Positions 7,896-15,480 of a stretch of 38,443 bases of DNA are shown one piece after another. The notes under the pieces are model-generated. The model saw nothing but the letters and a program-made list of their open reading frames with translations, had not been told where the DNA came from and did no database searches. The DNA is taken from NCBI GenBank assembly GCA_040882845.1, contig JBBEAM010000014.1, positions 1-38,443 of the forward strand. The letters run 5' to 3'. The position numbers were made by a program, and so were the translations under genes. The stretch comes from JBBEAM01 sp040882845. Its GTDB lineage: Bacteria; Pseudomonadota; Alphaproteobacteria; Kiloniellales; DSM-21159. The first letter of the stretch is position 1, and every line of letters begins with the position of its first letter.

Positions 7896-9263
7896 CTAGG
7901 GTGGGGAAGCCCGACCTCGGAGTGGTTCCATTAGCTCACGGACGGAGAAGCAGCCAGCATCCCTCCGCAAGAGCGATTCGACCGTATCGCCGGCGCCCGG
8001 AGAGGCGGCTTGTTTCAAAAGACTCTGCGCCTTTGCATTGATCACGGAAGGCTCGGCTGGATTTGACCAGCTTCCTAGGGGGGAGACGCAGGTCTCGCTA
8101 TGGGTGCTGCCGTCGGCGCTGATAACGGTCACGTCAACGTACATCTCGTCGAAGCGTCCGGATATGGATCGGTCTGGGACGACACGTATGCGCTGGAGTA
8201 GGTTGCGAAGATCGGGTGAAGCCCAGCGACGCTGTGAAAAACTCTCAATGCCGACATATCCATCCAAAAGAGCGACCGCTGCCGTATACTGCCAGGAGAA
8301 CTTACCATCAAGGCCCGAGGTGGGGGCAGGCCGATCTATGTACGGCATAGAGGGGACACGCAGTGTGACGCTCTCGATCGTGATTGGATCCGCCACCTTC
8401 CGGTGCAACGCGATGGCGGCCGAAATCGCGAAGTGCGTCGCGAATTGGGAGGGAAACAGCTTCCAGCTCGGCCCGGGGGAGACGATCCTCGAGGGGCTGA
8501 TGGGTGCGAAGAGAGGTTCGGGATCGAAGTCCTCGCGGAAGTAGCTTTGGAAATAGCCATGGGGGCCGTCGAAGGGGGCGCTCCCACAGCTGAAGCCCTT
8601 TTGCGCCAGAAGGGCGGCCTCAAGGCCATGCGCGGCGGCATCGCCGCAATGCAGGGCCTTCGTCATGGAGCCGACGTTCGCGAGCACTCCCCCGGTTCGC
8701 GAGGCGGCGATCCCGATCGCGGAACTCATCCCCTCCGCACCGAGCTCCAGCAAAGCCGCGCAGGCGACGGCAGCGGCAAGCGGGCCGACGATGCCGGGCG
8801 GATGAAGGGTCAGCTGGCGGGGCTCGATCTGCTTTGAGGCTAGGCGAAGGCGCCCCTGCGCTTCTATGCCCTTGGCCAAAGCGTCGAAGAGCATGCGTCC
8901 CTGAGGAGGCGCCCCTTGAACCTCACGCAACTCCGCGAGGGCGATAAGCGCCGGGAGGATGGTGGAAATCGCGTGGTTGGGCGGACTCCACATCGGCTCG
9001 AAGTCGAGCACGTGCATCGCAGCGGCGTTGACCCTGGCAGCGGCGGCTGGCGCTGTCGCGAAGTTGAAGCCTGCGACCGTCGCAAGCGGCGCTCCGCCAT
9101 CCTCCTGCGCCTGGGTGGCCAGGATCGTGGGGCTTGGCTCCACTGTTCCGGCCATCATTACGGCAAGGCCGTCCAAGATCAGCGCCTGGCAGCGTGGGTC
9201 GATCTCTTCCGAGCGGGGCGACCAAGCATCCAGGAGGCCACAGAAGTCTTTCGCGAGATTCAC
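7896..9263 (-). CDS. MmgE/PrpD family protein
   Basis: I place the start at a GTG (9263-9261) led by CTGGAG nine bases upstream, giving 455 residues, normal for the family. The frame stays open much further upstream, but that part runs through the operator and antisense to the SDR gene. Family features include AAAMHVLDFEP near residue 85 (usually HxLDFDD), NHAIS, and the block GSMTKALHCGDAAAHGLEAALLA typical of MmgE/PrpD proteins. Characterised members include 2-methylcitrate dehydratase and cis-aconitate decarboxylase. Here the role is more likely dehydration, decarboxylation or isomerisation of a tricarboxylate-like ring-cleavage product, working with the PrpF-type isomerase at 14074. The second Asp of the usual LDFDD is replaced by Pro, so activity may differ from classical PrpD. 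Confidence 0.85.
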   Translation of the reverse strand: MNLAKDFCGLLDAWSPRSEEIDPRCQALILDGLAVMMAGTVEPSPTILATQAQEDGGAPLATVAGFNFATAPAAAARVNAAAMHVLDFEPMWSPPNHAISTILPALIALAELREVQGAPPQGRMLFDALAKGIEAQGRLRLASKQIEPRQLTLHPPGIVGPLAAAVACAALLELGAEGMSSAIGIAASRTGGVLANVGSMTKALHCGDAAAHGLEAALLAQKGFSCGSAPFDGPHGYFQSYFREDFDPEPLFAPISPSRIVSPGPSWKLFPSQFATHFAISAAIALHRKVADPITIESVTLRVPSMPYIDRPAPTSGLDGKFSWQYTAAVALLDGYVGIESFSQRRWASPDLRNLLQRIRVVPDRSISGRFDEMYVDVTVISADGSTHSETCVSPLGSWSNPAEPSVINAKAQSLLKQAASPGAGDTVESLLRRDAGCFSVRELMEPLRGRASPP

Positions 9264-9301
9264 TGCCCGATACTCCAGGGTGAGTGAGGAAGAGACAATT
9301 A

Positions 9302-9338
9302 TTGCATAAAAATAGAAGACCGTTCCATTATGAGGCAA
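9302..9338. promoter_or_regulatory. Overlapping divergent promoters sharing one IclR-type operator
   Basis: The palindrome AGAAGACCGTTCC (9314-9326) sits inside two face-to-face promoters. The leftward one has TTGCCT (9338-9333), an 18-base spacer and TATTTT (9314-9309), and serves the MmgE/PrpD gene. The rightward one has TTGCAT (9302-9307), an 18-base spacer and CATTAT (9326-9331), and serves the SDR gene. One bound protein would close both. The rightward transcript would begin near 9338, so the ATG at 9330 cannot be the SDR start. The boxes are 3-4 out of 6 matches to consensus, so they are plausible, not proven. Confidence 0.55.
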
Positions 9339-9365
9339 GAAGTTGCGGAGGTAGGCAAGGACCCG

Positions 9366-10085
9366 ATGGAAGAAATCGCAGTTGTGACGGGGGGAAGCCA
9401 TGGCATCGGACGAGCGATCGTTGCCCGGCTCGCAAAGGAGGGATACCTCACAGCCAACCTCGATATTTCGAATCCGCCGGAAGGGCAGAACGGGGTCTTC
9501 CGCAAGACGAACCTTTCCGATCATGAGGAGACCGAGAGCGTGCTGCGCGAACTTGCAGCCGACTATCGCATCACGCGGATCGTCAACAATGTCGGGACTA
9601 TCCAGCCAGGCGCCATCGAGACGGCAAGTTTCGCCGAGGTTTCGACGGCTGTCGGGTTGAATTGGATCCCCGCCGTTCAGGCCCTGCAGGTGGCCTTGCC
9701 GGGCATGCGCCAAGCAGGTTTCGGCAGGATCGTGAACATCTCCAGCCGCTCGGCGCTCGGTCGGCCCGAGCGCTCCGCCTACAGCATGACGAAGGGTGGC
9801 GTGATCGGTCTGACGAGGGGGTGGGCCTCCGAGCTCGCCGAGGCCGGAATAACGGTCAATGCGATTGGCCCAGGTCCGATCGAAACCGAGATGTTCATCG
9901 GCACCCATCCGCCCGGCGATCCAAAGCGCGGGAAAGTGCTTTCGCTGGTTCCGATGCGGCGCATGGGGCAACCCGAGGAGGTTGCCCAGGCCGCGGCGTT
10001 CTTCCTCGACTCCCGCTCCGGCTACATCACCGGCCAAGTGATGTTCGTCTGCGGCGGCATGTCCCTGGGCCTTCAGCTACCTTGA
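9366..10085 (+). CDS. Short-chain dehydrogenase/reductase, active-site complete
   Basis: This 239-residue classical SDR has the cofactor motif TGGSHGIG (8-15), NNVG (74-77, equivalent to NNAG), a Ser pair at 126-127, and the catalytic Tyr139 and Lys143 in YSMTK. It should oxidise or reduce an alcohol/ketone or cis-diol with NAD(P). I chose the ATG at 9366 because AAGGA lies just upstream and the predicted transcript starts after the alternative ATG at 9330. It is followed 37 bases later by a second SDR-like gene that has lost key residues. The two share the C-terminal pattern YITGQV..VCGG and may form a mixed oligomer. The gene is divergent from MmgE/PrpD across a shared operator. Confidence 0.9.
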   Translation: MEEIAVVTGGSHGIGRAIVARLAKEGYLTANLDISNPPEGQNGVFRKTNLSDHEETESVLRELAADYRITRIVNNVGTIQPGAIETASFAEVSTAVGLNWIPAVQALQVALPGMRQAGFGRIVNISSRSALGRPERSAYSMTKGGVIGLTRGWASELAEAGITVNAIGPGPIETEMFIGTHPPGDPKRGKVLSLVPMRRMGQPEEVAQAAAFFLDSRSGYITGQVMFVCGGMSLGLQLP

Positions 10086-10122
10086 TGTCCCTCTTTTTCC
10101 TTGTCAGCTCGAGAGTGAAGAG

Positions 10123-10848
10123 ATGAAAGAAGCAACCCTCCTGCTTGGCAGCTCGAGCGAGCTCGGCGCCGCGCTGGCGGCGCGGCTCCAGTCCGAGGGG
10201 CAGACGATAGTCACCCTCGATGCCGGCGCTAGCGACCCCGAGTTGCCGGTGGACCGGGCTGAGATCCTGCTTCTGGATCAAGAGGAAGAGATCAAAGCTA
10301 GACTTGCGGCGCTCGCGGAAGACTACGCCTTCACCCGCTTGCTCTTGAATCCGCCACCCCTGGGGGGGGGCGCGGCGGACGCGATGCAGGCTGGAGAATT
10401 GGCGGCGAAGGGCGCCGCCTGTTTGCATCTTCCCCTCGCGTGCCTTCAGGCAGTCCTGCCGGCGATGCGGAAGGCCGCCTTTGGCAGAATCCTTACCTTC
10501 ACCAGCTTCCTCGGCCTGGGGGAGCCCGGGTTCTCCTACGAAAGCGCGCGAGTGAGCTCGCTGCACAGCGCGGCCCGCACGTGGTCGCTGGAATTGGGCG
10601 GTCTCGGCATCACGGTGAACGCGCTCTCTGCTGGGGTGGTTGATTCTCGCGAGAGCCGGGACCTCCTGGCACAAGGAGGGACTTCCGCCGAAGAGCTGCT
10701 ACGCTTGGTTCCACTGCGCCGCTATGGGCGTGTGGAGGATCTGGCGGAGGCCGCATCCTTTCTGCTGAGCGAGCGGGCCTCATACATAACCGGTCAGGTG
10801 ATACACGTTTGCGGCGGTCTCACCGTCGGGCGTTTCGGGCAAGGCTAA
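10123..10848 (+). CDS. SDR-fold protein with degenerate cofactor and catalytic sites
   Basis: This 241-residue protein clearly belongs to the SDR superfamily (RIL..TS near 122-128, ELGGLGITVNALSAG, and a C-terminus YITGQVIHVCGG almost identical to the preceding gene). The functional motifs are eroded. The glycine motif reads LGSSSELG (8-15), with Glu where the middle Gly should be. NNAG is replaced by NPPPLGG. The expected YxxxK reads YESAR (139-143), with Arg for the catalytic Lys; without a gap even the Tyr shifts out of register. The frame is intact, with a ribosome binding region GAGAGTGAAGAG, so it is not a decaying pseudogene. A non-catalytic partner of the upstream SDR, or a binding protein, are the best guesses. 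Confidence 0.8.
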   Translation: MKEATLLLGSSSELGAALAARLQSEGQTIVTLDAGASDPELPVDRAEILLLDQEEEIKARLAALAEDYAFTRLLLNPPPLGGGAADAMQAGELAAKGAACLHLPLACLQAVLPAMRKAAFGRILTFTSFLGLGEPGFSYESARVSSLHSAARTWSLELGGLGITVNALSAGVVDSRESRDLLAQGGTSAEELLRLVPLRRYGRVEDLAEAASFLLSERASYITGQVIHVCGGLTVGRFGQG

Positions 10849-10994
10849 GGAAGCGGCGACGTCCCGGTTTCCCTACCGATCGCCAATTCGAAACTGGATT
10901 TCTGGGTCTCGTCGGCGCCTTTCGAGGAGGGTCGCGGACGGCAAACTTGAACAGAGCGCGGCACTTCGCCGCCTGGCGCGGATACCCGCAGCGG

Positions 10995-11042
10995 TTGACA
11001 GGAGTAGGTCGCCCCCCATAGGATAAAACAGAACATCGTTCT
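10995..11042 (+). promoter_or_regulatory. Promoter with IclR-type operator before the VOC-hydrolase-Rieske genes
   Basis: TTGACA (10995-11000) and TAGGAT (11019-11024) are 18 bases apart, predicting a start near 11031. The palindrome AGAACATCGTTCT (11030-11042), the most symmetrical of the four copies, covers that start point. The first gene begins at 11111. The consensus -35 box makes this the best promoter of the set. Confidence 0.7.
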
Positions 11043-11110
11043 GTTAATCGTAAAAAAGCAATTCTGCGCACCGCCTAGCAGGGCCAGATGCCGACCCTTG
11101 AGGAGGTTAC

Positions 11111-11629
11111 ATGCCAGTTCGAACCTGCAACCACATCGCCTTGCGCTGTCGCGATGCTCAGGAGACTGCTGATTTCTATACGAAGTATCTCGGCCTTCAG
11201 CTGACGATCGCTGATCGCGAGGTACAGTTCCGGGGCAAGCCCTGCCAATTCCTGCACATCTTTCTCAAGATGGCGGATGGGAACTACTTGGCTTTCTTCG
11301 ACCTCCCTGAGTTTGCCCCTGCCCAGAAGGACCCCAACACTCCAGCCTTCGCGCAGCACATCGCGTTCCAGGTCGATAGTGACGAGGAGGTGGAGGAGGC
11401 GAGGCGAACCCTCGAGGCCAACGGGGTAGAGGTGGATGGCCCGATCACGCGGCCGCCCTTCCACTCGATCTACTTTGCGGATCCCAATGGCCATCGCTTG
11501 GAGATTACTTCGATCGCCAAGCCGATCGTCGGCCGCTACGAGGACGATGAAGGAAAGGCTCGTAAGAGCCTCGACCAGTGGAATGCGGAGAAGAGTGAGG
11601 GCTTCAAGCCTGCCGCTGCCGGCAAATAG
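11111..11629 (+). CDS. VOC-superfamily metalloenzyme (glyoxalase/extradiol dioxygenase-like)
   Basis: This 172-residue protein has paired VOC modules. The expected metal ligands are visible: His8 (CNHIAL), His83 (QHIAF) and Glu131 (RLEIT), a two-histidine, one-carboxylate set. Such proteins act as glyoxalases, epimerases, or extradiol ring-cleavage dioxygenases. The C-terminal 35 residues form a charged extension beyond the VOC core. In this context ring cleavage of a hydroxylated aromatic produced by the Rieske oxygenase is attractive. The protein is smaller than typical two-domain extradiol enzymes, so an isomerase or lyase role is equally open. It is the first gene after the operator-promoter at 10995-11042, with GAGGAGG as its ribosome binding site, and is followed closely by the hydrolase. 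Confidence 0.85.
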   Translation: MPVRTCNHIALRCRDAQETADFYTKYLGLQLTIADREVQFRGKPCQFLHIFLKMADGNYLAFFDLPEFAPAQKDPNTPAFAQHIAFQVDSDEEVEEARRTLEANGVEVDGPITRPPFHSIYFADPNGHRLEITSIAKPIVGRYEDDEGKARKSLDQWNAEKSEGFKPAAAGK

Positions 11630-11655
11630 CCGGCCGGAAGCTTGGAAGAGGGGCC

Positions 11656-12831
11656 ATGAGAGAAGGCAAGCTACTCGCCCTGGATATCAAGCCGGGAGAG
11701 ATGCCAGAGACGCGCAGCGGCATTCAGGCTTTCAGCCCGAAGATCTATGCCCGGCTCGCGGACAGCGGCTGTGCGAAGGACTGCGCCTTCGTCGTCGTTC
11801 ACCCAACAAACAACTTCATGAACCACTACCTCGTCGAGCCGCTGGAGCGGTTCGGCCATGCAGTCCTCGCTCTCAACACGCGCTACTTAGGCAACGAAGC
11901 CTTTCTCGTCTTCGAGCGGGCCATCCAGGATGTCGGCAGTGGAATTCGATACTTGCGGGAAGCCGGCTATCGCCACGTCTGCCTGATCGGGAACTCGGGC
12001 GGCGCGGCACTCGCCGCGCTCTACCAGGCCCAGGCGGAGCGCCTGACAATCACGGCGACGCCAGCGGGAGATCCCGTAACGTTGACCCCCGACGACCTTC
12101 CGCCGGCGGACAGCATCGCTCTTATCGCGGCGCATCCTGGGCGTGCGCGGACCTTAACGACCCGCCTTGATGCAGCTGTCATCAACGAGGCCGACATCTT
12201 TGCCACGGATCCGTCCTTGGACATCTTCGATTCCAAAAACGGCCCGCCATTCTCTGAGGAGTTCCTCTCCCGTCTGCGTGCGGCGCAGATCGCCAGGAAT
12301 CGCAGAATTACGGAGTGGTGCCAGGCCCGCCTCCGGAAGTTCGAAGCCCTGTCTCCAGCGGTGCCGATCAGGGATCAGAACTTTATCGTCTATCGCACCA
12401 TGGCCGATCCGCGCTTCATCGATCTCGCCTTGGAGCCGAACGGCCGCAAACCCGGGACGGCATTGACGGAGAACGCGCGGGCGGCAAATCTGGCGACGAA
12501 TGGGACGGCCGCCTTGGCGAGCCTGCGGTCGTGGCTTAGTCAGTGGAGCTACGATCACTCTCGCGCCGACGGTCCCGCCCGGATCTCCGAAACCTCCGTG
12601 CCGACGCTGGTGATCGACTATGCCGCGGACGAGATCGTCTATCCGAGCGACAGGGAAGCTTGGTTGCAGGCGCTGGGCGCGCGCGCGACGATGAGGGAAA
12701 TTGCTGGGGCCGGGCACTATCCTCAAAAAACTCCTGGGCTAGTCGACGAAGTCGCGCAATCGCTGGTGGGCTGGGTCGAAGGGCAGGGGAAGACAGTGCC
12801 AAGTCTGCGCGAAGCTCGCGCGAAAGACTGA
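11656..12831 (+). CDS. Alpha/beta hydrolase with large cap insertion
   Basis: This is a 391-residue alpha/beta-hydrolase fold protein. The nucleophile elbow is IGNSGG with Ser114, the acid is probably Asp325 (YAADEIVYP), and the base is His354 (GAGHYPQ), so the triad is complete. Residues about 150-310 form an unusually long insert between the core strands, presumably a cap that shapes the substrate pocket. No signal peptide is seen, so it acts in the cytoplasm. It lies between the VOC enzyme and the Rieske oxygenase, 26 bases after the former. It probably hydrolyses an ester, lactone or C-C bond in the same pathway. The precise family is not recognised. Start context: GAAGAGGGGCC before the ATG. 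Confidence 0.8.
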   Translation: MREGKLLALDIKPGEMPETRSGIQAFSPKIYARLADSGCAKDCAFVVVHPTNNFMNHYLVEPLERFGHAVLALNTRYLGNEAFLVFERAIQDVGSGIRYLREAGYRHVCLIGNSGGAALAALYQAQAERLTITATPAGDPVTLTPDDLPPADSIALIAAHPGRARTLTTRLDAAVINEADIFATDPSLDIFDSKNGPPFSEEFLSRLRAAQIARNRRITEWCQARLRKFEALSPAVPIRDQNFIVYRTMADPRFIDLALEPNGRKPGTALTENARAANLATNGTAALASLRSWLSQWSYDHSRADGPARISETSVPTLVIDYAADEIVYPSDREAWLQALGARATMREIAGAGHYPQKTPGLVDEVAQSLVGWVEGQGKTVPSLREARAKD

Positions 12832-12896
12832 TTCGAAGGTGACGAGACGACTCCCCGCATAGGCCTCTGGCCCCGGGGCAACACAAGAGGAGAGTG

Positions 12897-13937
12897 ATGT
12901 TTATCCAAAACGCTTGGTACCCGGTCGCGCATTCCAAGGAAATCGGCCGCAAGATCTTGGCGCGGAGAATCTGCGACAAGCCGCTGGTAATGTTCCGGAC
13001 CCACGACGGAACGGTTGCGATCTTGGAGGATCTTTGTTGCCACCGCTTGCTGCCTCTGTCACATGGTAAGCTGAACGGAGACAACATCGTCTGCGGCTAT
13101 CACGGGATGGAATTCAATGCGGCAGGCGCGTGCGTCAACATCCCCTGCCAGGAGCGGATCAATCCCAATGCCAAGGTGAAGAGCTATCCTACGGTAGAGC
13201 GCCACAACTTCGTGTGGACCTGGATCGGAGACGAGAGCCTGGCCAACTCAGACGAGATTCCCGACTTCAGTTGGAATGACAGCAGCGAGTGGCGTGGCGA
13301 TAGCGCCAGCATGCTGCTGCAGTGTGACTATCGTCTGTTGATCGATAACCTTCTCGATCTTAGCCACGAGTCCTACGTCCACTGGCGCTGGGAGTATGAG
13401 GAGATTGCGCGGGCGCCGATCAAGACCACCCAGGAAGGCGAGACCGTAACGGTCAGTCGCGTCTCAGAGCCCATGGAGTATGAGGAATGGTCCAACTGGG
13501 GAAACTGGATGAAACGGGCAATCGGATACCAAGGGCCTTTCTATCGCTTTCAACATTGCATCTTCACCAAGCCCTGCTTCGTGATCATCGACTCCGGGGC
13601 GATCAAAAAGGGCTGCGAGTATCCCAACAGCAACCTTGAGGAATCGATTCGCGGCAAGATGATCAACTGTGCCGTTCCTTCCACGCCGACGAGCTGCTGG
13701 CACCTCTTTTCGTGGCCGCGCAACTACGCCCTGGACGACCACAGGCTGACCGCCGACATCATCAAGATCCTCTACGATGTCTTCCTCGAGGACGTCGAGG
13801 TGTTGGAAGCGCAGCAGCGCTCGATCCTCGAAAATCCCGATAGGAGCATGGTTTCGATAGCCGTCGATGCAGGGCCGATGAAGGCACGGCGAATCATCGA
13901 GCAGAACCTAGACGGAGCAAAGCGGGCAGCCGAGTGA
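12897..13937 (+). CDS. Rieske non-haem iron oxygenase, VanA/phthalate-type
   Basis: This is a 346-residue single-component oxygenase. The Rieske cluster ligands are Cys47-x-His49 and Cys66-x2-His69. The mononuclear iron site is seen as Asp154-x2-His157-x4-His162 in NLLDLSHESYVH. The opening FIQNAWYPVA resembles vanillate O-demethylase oxygenase subunits and related aromatic demethylases and hydroxylases. The ATG at 12897 is preferred over the GTG at 12894 because AGAGGAGA precedes it at proper spacing. It needs an external reductase, most likely the one at 5890-6849. It could demethylate a methoxyaromatic or hydroxylate an aromatic or cyclic acid; the substrate is not deducible. It is 65 bases after the hydrolase and probably in the same transcript. 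Confidence 0.92.
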   Translation: MFIQNAWYPVAHSKEIGRKILARRICDKPLVMFRTHDGTVAILEDLCCHRLLPLSHGKLNGDNIVCGYHGMEFNAAGACVNIPCQERINPNAKVKSYPTVERHNFVWTWIGDESLANSDEIPDFSWNDSSEWRGDSASMLLQCDYRLLIDNLLDLSHESYVHWRWEYEEIARAPIKTTQEGETVTVSRVSEPMEYEEWSNWGNWMKRAIGYQGPFYRFQHCIFTKPCFVIIDSGAIKKGCEYPNSNLEESIRGKMINCAVPSTPTSCWHLFSWPRNYALDDHRLTADIIKILYDVFLEDVEVLEAQQRSILENPDRSMVSIAVDAGPMKARRIIEQNLDGAKRAAE

Positions 13938-14073
13938 CTTGCAGGCGGATAGGATAAGATCAAGACAGGACTCGATCTGGCTTGTGGGTACCGCATCGAT
14001 TCCCTGCGCCTCTTTGCGATGCAAGAACTGAGAAAAGGGTAGCTCATCGGCGTTCAGTCCGGAGGAAATGCAA

Positions 14074-15225
14074 GTGCCACAACTCGGAATTCCCGCGGTT
14101 TTTATGCGTGGAGGCTCCAGCAAGGGCCTTTTCTTCCACGCGCGCGACCTGCCCACGGACCGCCAGTCCTGGGATCGAATCTTTCTGTCTGCGATTGGCA
14201 GCCCCGATCCCTACGGCCGCCAGCTCAACGGCATGGGCGGTGGAATTTCGTCTTTGTCGAAAGTTGCAGTGATCGCACCTTCCACGCGCGACGATTCTGA
14301 CGTCGACTTCACCTTCGGGCAGGTCGTCGTCGACCAGCCTGTGGTCGATTACGGCAGCACCTGCGGGAATCTCACTTCCGCAGCCGGAGTTTTCGCGGTC
14401 GACAAAGGGCTCTTGCGACCCGAAGGGCCGGAAGCCAAAGTCCGCATCTACAATACGAACACCGGCAAGATTGCAGTCGCGCGTTTTCCGCTTGATGGGG
14501 AAAGTGCTGCTGTAAAAGGCGACCTCCAGATCGCCGGAGTCGCCGGCAGCGGCGCCACCATCCGCTTGGACTTTCTCGATCCGGGAGGTGGGGTAACAGG
14601 GAAGCTCCTTCCCTCGAATCAACCGGTTGATGAGCTTGAAGTAGAAGGCCTAGGACGGGTCTCGGCATCGCTGGTCGACGCGACCAACCCTTGCGTCTTC
14701 GTGCACGCGGAGAACCTTCGACTGAGTGGGGCGGAAAGCCCTTACGACTTGGAAAAGAATGCGGTCGCGATGCGTCAACTCGAGGCGATCAGGGCTGTGG
14801 CGGGTGTTGCCATGGGGCTGGGCGAAACGCCCGAAGACGTGTCCCGGCACTCCAAGAGCAGTCCCAAGGTAGCCGTGCTCGCGCCCCCTCGCGACATGCG
14901 CACGCTATCCGGCGATCTGGTCAAGGCGGAGGAGATGGACATCGTAGTCCGCATGCTGTCTATGGGCGTGCCCCACCGCGCTGTCCCATTGACGGGCGCC
15001 CTGTGCCTTGCGGTCGCTGCGGCGATTCCCGGCTCTCTCGCTAACCTGTTGCAGCGAAATGGTGCTGGCGGGCTCAGCGATTTGCGGATTTCGACGCCCT
15101 CGGGCGTCGTTCCCGTAAAGGCATCTGTCGGCGAACGAGACGGCGAGGTGCAGGCCAACAGCGCCACGGCCTATAGAACGGCGCGCGCGCTCATGCACGG
15201 AAACGTGATGCTTCCAGGAAGCTAA
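14074..15225 (+). CDS. PrpF-family isomerase (4-oxalomesaconate tautomerase/methylaconitate isomerase-like)
   Basis: The protein has about 383 residues of the PrpF fold. The N-terminal signature IPAVFMRGGSSKGLFF is diagnostic, and SGATIRLDFLDPGGGVTGKL is typical. Family members shift double bonds in tricarboxylates: PrpF in the methylcitrate pathway, GalD in gallate breakdown, and LigU in protocatechuate 4,5-cleavage. With a Rieske oxygenase and a VOC enzyme upstream, a GalD/LigU-like step on a ring-cleavage product is the most attractive reading. The GTG at 14074 is chosen because GGAGGA lies seven bases upstream. The ATG at 14068 is only one base from that site. The gene is 130 bases after the Rieske gene and is the last of module A. 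Confidence 0.88.
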   Translation: MPQLGIPAVFMRGGSSKGLFFHARDLPTDRQSWDRIFLSAIGSPDPYGRQLNGMGGGISSLSKVAVIAPSTRDDSDVDFTFGQVVVDQPVVDYGSTCGNLTSAAGVFAVDKGLLRPEGPEAKVRIYNTNTGKIAVARFPLDGESAAVKGDLQIAGVAGSGATIRLDFLDPGGGVTGKLLPSNQPVDELEVEGLGRVSASLVDATNPCVFVHAENLRLSGAESPYDLEKNAVAMRQLEAIRAVAGVAMGLGETPEDVSRHSKSSPKVAVLAPPRDMRTLSGDLVKAEEMDIVVRMLSMGVPHRAVPLTGALCLAVAAAIPGSLANLLQRNGAGGLSDLRISTPSGVVPVKASVGERDGEVQANSATAYRTARALMHGNVMLPGS

Positions 15226-15480
15226 TGCTGGAGACTGGGGCGGCCACAGAGTCGAGCACTTTCCCGCCCACTAGCGGTTCGACCAGCGGCCTCGAAGGAG
15301 CAGGAAGGTTCGAATTCTTACTACGCTCCCGGCTACCGCGGCTCGAAGGATGGGTCGCAACGTAGCAACGCGGACTAGCGCAGGTGATTGCGCCCGAAAT
15401 CACATGCAGCGGGGTCTGCGGAAACCGAAAGCGCGCCGCGAATCAACCAAGCAAAAAGCTTCTTTCTTTAGGAGAAATCA

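Noticed and set aside
9264..10037. N-terminal extension of the MmgE/PrpD reading frame
   Set aside because: It lies antisense to the SDR gene and crosses the promoter-operator. A GTG with a Shine-Dalgarno sequence gives the normal family length.
10027..10674. Minus-strand open frame opposite the degenerate SDR
   Set aside because: No motifs or ribosome binding site. The plus-strand frame keeps clear SDR features and a start with a Shine-Dalgarno region.
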